64,000 nucleotides of DNA from Adineta steineri (taxonomy: Eukaryota > Rotifera > Eurotatoria > Adinetida > Adinetidae). Both the position numbers and the translations under genes were made by a program. Shown piece after piece: positions 27,504 to 38,189 of the stretch. Position 1 is the stretch's first letter. Each line of letters starts with the position of its first letter. Location of the stretch: the NCBI GenBank assembly GCA_905250115.1, contig CAJNOI010000056.1, forward strand, positions 123,640 through 187,639, in the 5' to 3' direction. The notes beneath the pieces are model-generated. The model had not been told where the DNA came from, made no database searches, and saw only the letters and a list, made by a program, of their open reading frames with translations.

Positions 27504-28986
27504 CTTAAAAATAAAATTTATCTAAAATAGAAATAATATTAAATACGAACGTTATATATCCACTCTCATCGGATATTAAAATTAATAAATACATTCATAG
27601 GATTCACAAACGAGAACTATTTCCAATCAATAAATGCTCGCTTTTATATACTAGGAGCCTATTGATTTGACGAAAACAATAATGAATGAGTGTAACTTAT
27701 ACATGTAATAATAAATGACCGATTCATGTAAACATTATTCATGAAGATCAACAAGAAAACAAAGAAACGTTATTGGTGCATGTTATAAACATAGTTACAG
27801 AATAAATATGTATATATATTGTAAAACAATTTAAATACTGCGATGCAATAACAATGATATATACGTTCACAAAATTAGTATTCAATCAATCTCAATGTTT
27901 AAATTTAATGAAATATGACTGAATAGAAATATCGAAAAAATATTCGTTTCTTGATCAAACATTTCTTTTAAATATCGTTTCAAAGTATCTTTTCAAATTA
28001 ATTTTAGTAGATGAATCTTCGAAAAAACTAACAAATTTTGAAGAAAAGTGTTTTTTTCGAATTATTTCAGTTGTTTTATGGTCCCATGAATCTTTTTTGA
28101 GAATATTATGTAGAATAATTTTAAAGATTTTCTTTTAGAATATTTCAACGAGATCAGTGCGAGCTACAAAAACAGCGAAAAAAAATGATACTTTGGGAGA
28201 ACATTTCTCATGCATAGACATATACTCCTGACTATCTTCTACTGAATGGTGAAAACCGCAGGTTCATATGACTTTCCGTTTGAAGAGTTGTGAATTTTTC
28301 TTCCATGCGTCTTATTTCAAAATTCTGATAGTAATTTCAAATGTTTTCTATGAGTTGTATGCCATTTCAATGTTATTTTACTGTTCTTTTATGTACTTGA
28401 ATATGTACAATAAGATTAGCTTTGCATTTTCTCTTGTTAACGTTCACTTTATTTTTTTCATTCTTTTTCTCTCTTTTTATTTTTTCATTCTTTTTGTGCT
28501 AATGTAAAGGAGTCGTGCATGTTTTTTTTTTTGTACTATTCAAACAAAATTCTCAAGTCAACTGTGTCCTTTACATTGTAATTTTTTTTATTTTTTTTTT
28601 GAGAAAATCCATTTTTAAATGAACTGAAGCATTTTCAAACTTATCTAACTCGTTCATCGAACTTTAAACAATCGAAAATTGCTTGCTTTTCTATGTTGTA
28701 GAAATCTAATTCGAAAATTAAATTTCTTATTGTCAAAGAATAAAAAAATCATTGATGATTTCACATAGTCTTTGCTAGAATTCCTTCATTGAACCCTAAC
28801 TTATTTTGTTGTTTACAGTATATACTATTTCACTAATCATTGACACTGAATCTATTGATGTACATCAGCCCTCACTATCGATAATAAAAATATCGAAGTT
28901 TCAGTGTTGTCAGTAGGACATCATATATTCATATTTCTAATAATTTTATTTCTATTATTTTTTAGATTAAAATACTATTTACTTAA
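27504..28986. other. Intergenic region between divergent genes
   Basis: Shared upstream region of the oxygenase (-) and the GT61 gene (+), about 1.5 kb. T-rich tracts occur around 28440-28600. No exon is recognised; the 79-codon frame at 28268 is Phe-rich low complexity. Confidence 0.5.
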
Positions 28987-30464
28987 ATGACCGAAATATT
29001 TATAAACGAAGAGTCAAATAAAAAACCACGAGTTTATTATAAAAAAATCACTTTACCTTGTGATAATATTGGCTACTATTGGTGCATTTATGTTTTCAAT
29101 GATTTCCAATAATTCTTTTAAATCAAATATACGATTTCTACAAAAAGACAACATATTCAATGGTTATAGAGCAACCCTCGATTTTTCAAAAACGAATATA
29201 TTCAGTTCCGAAATAGGAATATCCTACTTGCGACAAAATGAACGTCAATATTCCTCTAAATTTCGTTGTACTGGATCCGAAAACGATATTGATGCATGGA
29301 AAGAACGTCTTTGTGTATTTTACAATACGTGCTATAATAAAGATACTAATCAATTGGATTATTTTCGATTTTTACCAAGTAAACCAAAACCAATTTTCTA
29401 TGACGCAGCTAAACGTATGTTATATGAGTTCAGTAAAATTAGTAGAGATACTGGATTTGTATCACTTTCAACAGATGGAGAAACACCATATGCACCAGTT
29501 ATTGTTAATGAAACATATCCGACAAAAAATTTTACCAAACTTTATCATGTACATAGTCTGATGAAAACTCATTTTGGTGCTAATGACATAGGACATGGAC
29601 TTTGGGAAGAATTGGGATCTATTTCGTATTCGATGGAACGAATGAATATAGTTGATCGAAAATTAATTATTATGCATTTAAATAAAATGGAAAATACGAG
29701 TTTATTTCGTACATATCATCAATATGTAATACCTGCATTAACACAAAATTCTATGGTGGAATTCGAACTTTATATGAAATCCTTTAATACAAAATATGTA
29801 TGTTTTGATTCTTTAATTGTTGGTGGACAAATGACCATTTTAAAAAATCCACAGACAAAAGAAAATTATGGACGTGAAGCACTTTTCTACAACTGGAGAT
29901 CAAAAATTATACAGTATAACGGATTTGATCCTAATTTTATTCCAAAAAAAACATCATATTATCATTACTAATAAATCAGATTCCCTGTGGACGCATCCTA
30001 ATGCAAAGAGATATCGTGCAATTGCGAACTTAGAAGAAGTAGAAAAGTTCATTAGATATACTTACCCGAACATATCTACTGAAGTAATTGAATGGCACAC
30101 AATTCCATTTGATAAACAGATTGAGAAATTATTACATACAACTATATTAATTACACCATGTGGTGGTGTATCATTAATATTACCAATGCTACCGCATGGT
30201 GCACATGCAATAGTAATGGATTATTATGTTACTATGCCACTCCATGGTTTTCAAGTTGGTCAAAGTGGTTCACTCGATGGTGCATTCTTAAATCATATTT
30301 CTCATGTTCGGATACAATATTATCAGATCTATGGTCCAAATGATTATCAATTTGATTTTCCAGAAGGTAGAAATCCTCAAAATGATGCATCCATTATTAT
30401 AAATACGACACGTTTACAATTACTAATTGATAAAGCTTTAGAAGAAATGGAACTTGAGGAATAG
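28987..30464 (+). CDS. GT61-family glycosyltransferase, type II membrane protein (two A-run frame breaks)
   Basis: An intronless glycosyltransferase of the DUF563/GT61 type (the family of EOGT, plant xylan xylosyl/arabinosyl-transferases and fungal enzymes), expected in the Golgi or ER lumen. The N-terminus from 28987 (MTEIFINEE...) leads into a single membrane anchor (LYLVIILATIGAFMFSMI). The lumenal part follows, with YHVHSLM, FDSLIVGG and the family's C-terminal TPCGGVSLILPMLPHGAHAI block. Two A-runs break the frame by the same one-base excess: A7 at 29041-29047, between the cytosolic tail and the anchor, and A8 at 29944-29951, before the HHIIITNKS strand. Skipping one A at each gives one continuous protein of about 490 residues ending at 30464. 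An acceptor TTTTTTAG ends at 28965, 21 bases before the ATG. AATAAA follows at 30565. Donor and acceptor sugars cannot be inferred. Confidence 0.8.
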
Positions 30465-33400
30465 TTCTAGATATTGATAGTATAAGAGATCAGATTTTAT
30501 TGACTGCATTTGAGGCAATTCAGTTTTCTCACAGAGATCGATCGAGATACTTGTTCACACAAAGAATAAACATCTAGTTAATGTAGTTATTGACCTTTTC
30601 TTTCTGTTTTATCGATTTTTACTGTCGTTCTTTTTTTTATACAGTTAGATAGTGAATCGAATCTCGTATACAGCTCTATATGACTCAGGTTATTTCTTTG
30701 TCTGACAATGTGTACTATACATTACTTGCGAGATAAGAATATTCTTCTCATTGTTGATCATCAAAACAAAAGCGATCAGAATTGAGAGAAATCTTGAATA
30801 TTTTACAAGTCATCAGAAAAAGCCATTGCAGTGAGTTCTTTGGATGATGATATAAATTCAAACATCTGAAGTAAAAAAAAGAATCAAAATCTGATGGTGA
30901 ATTTGTGAAAGATCATAGAATGGTTGAACAAGTAATGTCAACTCCTGAAGATGGTAGAGTCAATTCTATCAATGGCTAACGACATTTCATCACTAACGAC
31001 GTTATAAGACTTATATTATCCAATAAATGTTGTTAAAAATAATGAAGAGAGAGTATATCACACGTTACATACAGCCTTCTGTCTAAGAATAAAGGAAAAG
31101 CCTGGGGCTCATCAGAGGGTACCATCGCCTCAAATATGTTAAGCAAGACTGATTTCTGGAAAAGGATTCTCTCAGAGCTTTATGTCACGAAAATCTCTAT
31201 CAATTCAACTATTGTCTTGTGATGTCTCCATAAAAAGAAGTCTAAAGAAGTAAAATCTGATAAGCGAGAAACGTATCATATTGATTCATCTCTTATAATT
31301 CACCTGTTGCCAAAGATATTATTAAATCAACTATGAATCATCTTCGAGAAATTAGCATCTTCCAAAAACCTGCTAACAGATGATTTGAAGAATAGAATAA
31401 GTTGAGAAAACAAATTAATTATAAAAAGGAATTTTTCTTGATATTTTTTTCAAAAAACTATAAAACATCTAAATGTTAATATTAATGTTAAATGGAATAC
31501 TTTTGAGCAGTATTTAGAAACTTCATCAATATAAAAAAAAACTTTCTTTTCTTTTCAATAAAAGAAAAGAAATTAGTGATATCGCTTTATTAATAAGAGA
31601 GAAAAATGATTTTTTTTTCAAGTGATCATGACTTTTGAGATACTCTGTATAATACATAATACTATGTAGTAAAACTATGTATGACATCACCATTGAACGC
31701 ACGATTCTTATTGATTATTCAAAATCTAGAGACTAGAACTGAATCGAATAGAGTTCTAATTGAAGTTTTTTTTTATTTTCGAGTTAGATTGAACCAAATA
31801 TATCTTTTATAAAGTTAAATCGAAACGATTTGAGATGTTTACAAGCTTATTCAAATCCAATCCAGGAAAAAATGTTTACTTATTCATTTTGGTCTGTGTT
31901 CAATACTATCAACTGATAATAATGGCACTTTTATTTTATATAACATGACGATATCAACAGGCACTAGCTATCTTACATTCAAATTATCTTTAGTCTGTTA
32001 AAAACTTTCGTTGATTATGTTTTCACCATATGAATAATTAATGCATTTAACTATCGTATTCAGAATATTCGGTTGTTAATTATTATTGAAGATTTTATTA
32101 AAAACATTAAGCGATTATATGATTCAACATAAAAAAATAAATTATAGATTAGAAAAAGCAATGTGGCTACTCTAAATAATTTTACGAGAAAATAGTCGAA
32201 ACATGAAAAAATAAAATAAAATGTTCCCGCACGAACTTCGATGTTGGAAACTTTGTTTTGCTTAGAAATTAATAATCTAACGGAGAAAGCGTAGTTTATT
32301 TTTTTTTAATGAAAAACAGAACTATGTATTCTGATTGAAATATGAAATTTTTCAATTTTCGATTAATTGAAGACTGATGATATTATTTAAAACAACACGA
32401 AATAGAAATATTCAATTTGAAAATTTATCGAAAAAATAATTCATCGTTCAGTAGAAAAAATAAGTATTTAAAATCGAATGAAATGAATATGAATAAAACA
32501 AGGCTTGTTCAATTCAATTGTTTTCTTAATTGTCTAAATTCGTTTATATCACAAGGGTAACATCGTAAAAAAATGGAATGTTTAATAATAACGCGTAGAA
32601 ATTGTTCCCAACGATTCACTTTCCAGATCTTTAATGATTTATCTGTTTAAGTATTGTATTTTTCAAATACGTAACTTAATTTGTTGTATATAAATATGTT
32701 ACTTTTGTTGGAACGTTTTTTAAATCGATAAAAAAACTAAAAATATTTGTAATTTAATGCATATTTATTCAATGTGTTTTTGTTTTATACATTATATTAT
32801 TACATGTTTTATTTGATTTATTTTTCTATATCAAATACATAACAAACTAAAAGCATGTAAGTAATAGAACGATAAAATCGATCAGTTATTTATGAGTATT
32901 TAAGAAGGACGACAGAAGAAAAATCCATACTAAGAAAGACAAGTGAATATACAAAAGAATGATGATTCGAAGCAATAAGAGAAAAATATCCCTTGTTCAC
33001 CTTTTTTTGAATGACAATACTTCTTTTTAACAAGACACTAACTACAGTACATAATATTATCCATGCGAAAAACATCGTATGATTGTAAATATATAAGGAC
33101 ATATATTATATTATTAGGTAGCGATAGAAAAAATTGCTTCAATAGACGAATTATATTTTAACTATTTATGTCCGTCGATAGAGCTAAGAACGAATGAAAA
33201 AAGAAAGTGACTATCGATCGATAATGATCAATGCATTTGAATAGAATCGAGAGAGAAAAATTTCTCATGTGTAAAATAGCAAAAGCAAAATCATCTGTCG
33301 TACGAACAAAATACATAATGATTTCGTATATTTAATCGTTTCATTACTTCATTACAATTTCTTATCGTACATAAATTTGATAAGGAGAGTATTAAATCTC

Positions 33401-34546
33401 CACTTTGACCATTTTTCATATAAAAATCAAATAAAATCTATTCTTATTACAAAATTATTAATATTTATTACTTAATTAGTTCAATATTTCTATACAACAA
33501 GGTAAATTATTATTTGTTTCAACTTATTTTTTTTAACAATATATACTAGTAAGAAACAGATCTATAAACAACACATCATTCTGATAAAAGACTTTTCTCT
33601 TTACTTAACTTTATATTAGTTGAAAGATAAATAAGGTTAAAAGCACAATTACTGACTTAAGTTTCAAATCTTGAGAAAGTAGACTAATTTTTCGAAACAT
33701 CGAATTGTGATCATATAGAATTTCGAATATATATATATTAAATTTAAATTAAAATTCTATATGAATTAGACCTTTCAACTTATACTAAAGTTATCCTCAT
33801 ATCAATATTAGTTGTTCATATTTACAATCATAATAAAAGTCACAATTTATTTGTCTTTTAAATTTTATAACGAAATTTTAGAAAAAAAATATATATTTGT
33901 ATAGTTTTCATATGACCTTCGTCAAAATCGATCTGAATCTTCCATTTCATGGTAAATTAGAAAGAAAAAAATGATAGAAAAAAAACACGTGATAGGGAAG
34001 AGATATTATTTCTATAGTATAAATTATTTTTAATGTTATATTATTGTTATACGTAATCTATCTCATATTTAGAGCATTTCAGAATTAAAAACACTTCGTA
34101 TGTATGTTGATGATGATGATTCCCCTATTTCTATTGGTTAATATACTTACAAAAATTCAGTGCTTATCATTCGTTATTTATAGATTAACAAAACCAAAAA
34201 GTCTTATATATTATGTACGAGGTTTTTACCTAATTATATATAAAATTGTCCAATGGAATCATTGTAAATTAGTAAACTATATTAGTCTTAAGATATTTTC
34301 ATTTATATAAATATCTGAGTCAATCAAGAACTATCGATTAAAATATAAATCGTTAGATGAACATCAATATAATATTTTCAGTTTTTGTAACTTTTCGATC
34401 TTTATATAATTAATATAATAACCTTCAAATTGATCGAAAAAGTAGATATTTGAAAACAAATATCCTCCTATTTCTTCTTCTTATATAAATTCCTCTATAG
34501 ACACTCGTTCTCATTTATTATTTTTTTTAGATAAAGCACTTCTGAC
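30465..34546. other. Intergenic region, weak coding-like relic only
   Basis: About 4 kb. A short run of codon-like sequence on the + strand (about 31084-31222, containing a KGKAWGSSEG stretch) has no family match or splice context, and may be a relic of a mobile element. An imperfect hairpin (CATATAGAATTT...AAATTCTATATG) lies at 33713-33764. Nothing else is supported. Confidence 0.45.
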
Positions 34547-35632
34547 ATGAGTTCTGATCCGACGAAAGTCATAGCCCTATCTTCTCTTGCTAGCTTTGCT
34601 GCTGGAGCATTATCAATCTGGACTATCGTGAATTGGCGTCAACGTTGTGAAAAGTCAAAAATAACAGATTGTGAACCCACTATAGTGCAACCAGTTAGAC
34701 GACCTACTCCACAACCTCATCAACATTCTGATGAAGAATCTGGAGAACAACTTCATTGGAATCCATTTCAAGAACGACGTGGAATTGGTGATCTCGTTAT
34801 AAAAGCAAATCATATTGCTCTTATTGTATCGGATGTCGGTAGATCGCTTCATTTTTATGTTGATATATTGGGTCTACAACAGATTCGTCGACCGAACTTT
34901 GATCGACATGGAGCATGGCTTACGATGGGTAATCTTGAGCTTCATCTTATCAAGGGTATTCCCGTACCACCACCTGAAGATAATCTGATTGTGGGACATA
35001 TTGCATTGGAAACTACAGATGTGAAGTTAACTTTACAGAAACTAATCGAAATGAAAGTTGAATTTCGTCAAAATATTTCCGTACCTGATCCAAAAACATC
35101 ACGAGAGAATCGATTTGAAGGCGGTGCGTCCAAAGGACCTACAGGTGTTGTTCAATACTTCTTTACTGATCCTGATGGATATTATATTGAACTTTGCAAT
35201 TGTGATATACTCACGGATTTTTGTCTGAATAAAGAACGTGGCTCTGAAGCTCTTCAGTATTGTGAAGGTGTTAAAAAATACCATGCATTAACTGTTGCTC
35301 AAACAGCTATGCGATGGAGACGAAAAGCACGTCGACAACGTGACGAAGATCTTGATCTAATCTTGGAATATCTACCACGTGCAACGGAAGTTCATAAAGA
35401 ACGATATGAAAATCTTTGCAAACGACGATTTACCTATGGTGACATTATGCAAGGCTTCAGTGACGAAGAAATTCAAGAAGCACTTCTTAGAGGACACAAT
35501 GCTGTACGCTTAGCAATTAGACTTCTTACACGACAACGAGGCACAGATCGATATTTTCAACCACCTTCTTTCTACGAAAAGGGAGAATTGACCAAGCCAA
35601 AGGCATTTCATATGGTTAAAAACAAAAAATAA
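34547..35632 (+). CDS. Membrane-anchored VOC (glyoxalase/dioxygenase fold) protein
   Basis: An intronless 361-residue protein. Residues about 8-29 form a hydrophobic N-terminal anchor (VIALSSLASFAAGALSIWTIV), followed by a Pro/His-rich linker. A vicinal-oxygen-chelate domain spans about 85-222. It has the paired beta-alpha-beta modules of the fold: NHIALIV...FYVDILGL in the first, GHIALE...FTDPDGYYIEL in the second. The four expected metal-ligand positions are filled by H89, E131 or H133, H151 and E215. A basic, helical C-terminal extension of about 140 residues (MRWRRKARRQRDED..., FSDEEIQEALLRGHNAVRLAIRLL) is not part of the VOC fold. Fosmidomycin/bleomycin-resistance proteins, glyoxalase I and extradiol dioxygenases share the fold, so no substrate is claimed. 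An acceptor TTTTTTAG ends at 34530, and AATAAA is at 35723. Confidence 0.8.
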   Translation: MSSDPTKVIALSSLASFAAGALSIWTIVNWRQRCEKSKITDCEPTIVQPVRRPTPQPHQHSDEESGEQLHWNPFQERRGIGDLVIKANHIALIVSDVGRSLHFYVDILGLQQIRRPNFDRHGAWLTMGNLELHLIKGIPVPPPEDNLIVGHIALETTDVKLTLQKLIEMKVEFRQNISVPDPKTSRENRFEGGASKGPTGVVQYFFTDPDGYYIELCNCDILTDFCLNKERGSEALQYCEGVKKYHALTVAQTAMRWRRKARRQRDEDLDLILEYLPRATEVHKERYENLCKRRFTYGDIMQGFSDEEIQEALLRGHNAVRLAIRLLTRQRGTDRYFQPPSFYEKGELTKPKAFHMVKNKK

Positions 35633-36649
35633 TCAATAGTACACCAACAATTAATTATTACATATATGATCAAAGAACTATTTATTGAACTTTTTTTTTT
35701 TTATCTATTTCTGAAACTTTTAAATAAACTTATTATAATACTTTAGAATATATTTGATTTTTGAAAAATATTAATTTAATGAGAAGAGAAAATTAAAATA
35801 TTTTTTATTTATAAATGAATTTTGTATGTTAACTGAAGCTTTTATAAATTATATATTTAATCTGAGTAATCAAATAAGTATCTGGGTATTTTTAAAACAT
35901 ATATGACTTAACCCTCATCTTTCAAATCTATATCAGAAAATAAACATTTAAAGATAATAAAGTAATACAAGACGCAACAAAGCGATTATGTCTCCTCTTT
36001 ACCCTTATATACAAATAATATCATAAAGTATTTTATATAAAATTAAAGTGTGTCAAAAACCGAAATTATTGGTACTAAATAGTAAGAATTATCAAATTTT
36101 GTAATGTGTAACTTACAAGACTTTCAGAAATATTAGGCCTTTTTGACATAAAAGATGAAGGCTTCAGAAGTACAAAAGTACAGTAATCCTTTTTTTTCTT
36201 GGATATTTTTATATGGTTTGATAGAGCTCATCGAACTCTACAAAACTGTATTTGAAAACCTCTTTTTCAAACTAAGGAAAACGCTCTATTTCTTGCAAAC
36301 AGAAGTAAGATTTTTTCATCCTATTATTTTCTTTAACATTAACTTTATTAATATCAATCCATGGAAATGACTTATCATCAAATTCCTTGATATGATGTCG
36401 ATCAAAATATTTCTTAACACAATCTTGTGGTCTTATTACATTTTCTACGATTTGTTTTGAAGCTGTTCATCAATGTTTTTTAAATAAATGCTCGTTGTTT
36501 TATAGAACAAAATGTATATTTAAATTAGTTCAATATCTTACAGTTTTTATTATTTAGTTTTGGCACTGTTAATATAGTTTGTTCGATTGATTTTATTATA
36601 TTAAATTTCATATGTATTCAATATCTAACATATTTTTTATCCAGTATTA
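35633..36649. other. Intergenic, contains one copy of a dispersed motif
   Basis: AT-rich. At 36221-36241 it carries a sequence (ATAGAGCTCATCGAACTCTAC) that recurs in diverged form at 53006 and 53163. No gene is supported; the 71-codon frame at 36155 is not recognisable. Confidence 0.4.
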
Positions 36650-36782
36650 ATTGATTTTCTTCCAATTGCTATTGCATCAATCTGTAGTTTATTAGCACTT
36701 TGCAATGTACGTCATATTATTCGTCAAGAAATTTTAATTGAACGTCGTCGATTAGATATTCAAATAGCAGCAATGGTATTAG
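36650..36782 (+). pseudogene. 7TM receptor relic (TM5 to TM6 fragment)
   Basis: The + strand reads a short open stretch with FLPIAIASICSLLALCNVR, then a basic HIIRQE...ERRRLD segment and IQIAAMVLVL. This order (TM5, a loop with NVR...RRRLD, start of TM6) is the signature of the large rotifer rhodopsin-like receptor family. Neither the other helices nor a start codon are found nearby, and the frame stops soon after. It is best read as an isolated fragment of a dead receptor gene. Confidence 0.55.
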
Positions 36783-37196
36783 TTTTGTATTTTTTAGATT
36801 ATCATATGTGATTTATCGGATTTCTATTGAATCTATTAATGAGATATCATTTGATTGTGTTCATTAGAAAAAAAAATTTTAAACAAAAGTCTTAATTTTA
36901 CTCTACAGGCATCTCCAAACAAAAAATTTCAAAGTATTTTCTGGACAAGAATATCTTAAGACAAGTGCGTCTTTTAGTCTTGTGACATCTAATTCTCACC
37001 GTCTTAGATTCAACCAACAAGGAATTTCTAATTTGTCAAATGTGATTTCAAGAATGGGGTATTTTAGATGAATGTGATTTTAATTCATTTTTTAAATCTA
37101 TTAGCTATGGAAATCTACAGCTGACTTGATTTGAAAGTCACCTATCTAAGGTAGACTTCAACGCTTCTGAAAACAATAATGAAATTCAATACTTTG

Positions 37197-37508
37197 TTAA
37201 TCGTCTTTTTCTTCATATTTTAAAGTTAATAAAATACCAATTCGATAGTGAAACCAATCTTGTAAATTAGCAAGTAGAAAGCAAGCGGAGCCAGTTATGA
37301 ACAACCATGCGCCGACGTCTAATGCTTGCTTATAATTGCCATAAACATTAGTGAAATACATGCAAGATCCAACAACAAAAGTGAAACAACCTATCAAGTA
37401 ACATGTACCATGTCAAAGACGCCATATAATCGAATGAGGTTCATCAAGAAGATTTCCATGTAAACCTTCATCAGGTATATCTTTTTCATTTACACGACTG
37501 GGTTTCAT
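37197..37508 (-). pseudogene. YrhK-domain-like membrane protein with in-frame TGA
   Basis: Reading from ATG at 37508, the frame begins MKPSRVNEKDIPDEGLHGN and continues to a WRL at about residue 31. There a TGA (37413-37415) interrupts it. The same frame then goes on with HGTCYLIGCFTFVVGS, a second hydrophobic segment (GAWLFITGSACFLLANL) and a stop at 37197-37199. The two-helix layout with a short charged link resembles YrhK-type domains. The stop could be CGA to TGA in the middle of the first helix region. The part after the stop has no ATG of its own. Further 5' exons may exist; none was identified. Confidence 0.5.
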
Positions 37509-37977
37509 CTGGATAAGATTGTAAGAAGAACATTCATTTATGTCTTGCTTTTATATGCCTCGAATTAAGTCGGGACATGTCATATGGGCAATTTTTTTAT
37601 TTAAGTTGATAAGAGCACTGTTTTGCTCTTGAGCACTTACAGATAAGTTTTTTATAAGTATAAAGCAATACGTAAGTATATAATCATAAAAGGACGCTAC
37701 ACTTACTGCTGCGTGTTCGGTTTTTTAACATGATATACTTTAGTTATTGAGAATTTTATAGTCCAGTAAAGAAAGAAAAGGGGAGGGGAGGAGCGAATGC
37801 TCGTAAAGGCCGAGCTATAGAATGAGGCGTGCAGAAGAACGAAAAGAGAAGAAACATAAAAGAAATAAAACAAAAGGAAAAAGAAAAAATGAAGATGGAA
37901 AGCTTTTCTGATAAACAACCGAATGAGACAATAGAACCATTGATAACAAGAATAAAGGAAACGGTGGAAGCTAGTGA

Positions 37978-38036
37978 CGGGTGGGTGTGGTTGTGGACAT
38001 ACGATAATACAATATCCACACTCACACCCACACTCT
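37978..38036. repeat. GT-rich imperfect inverted repeat with telomere-like arms
   Basis: The left arm, about 37980-37998, reads GGTGGGTGTGGTTGTGGAC. The right arm, about 38015-38034, is its near-complement (TCCACACTCACACCCACAC), with a 16-nt AT loop between. Both arms are variants of the TGTGGG-type hexamer reported for bdelloid telomeres. A short open frame (37829-38038, +) runs through it but is not recognised. Confidence 0.5.
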
Positions 38037-38189
38037 AGTTTTTTACATTGCTCTTGTGTAAAATTTCGATACGTTATAGATGGTATCTGTTTGCTGAACT
38101 CATGTAGAATATTTAAGTTGTAAAATGAAAGTTTGAAGAGTATCATAATTCTTTAACAGTTTTATTAGACAATTCAAAAAGGGACATCA

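Noticed and set aside
31084..31222. Possible transposase-like fragment
   Set aside because: Only about 46 codons, no motif, no neighbouring continuation.
37703..38146. 147-codon minus-strand and 69-codon plus-strand overlapping frames
   Set aside because: Both cross the GT-rich inverted repeat and oppose each other; the minus frame is Phe/Ser-rich low complexity.
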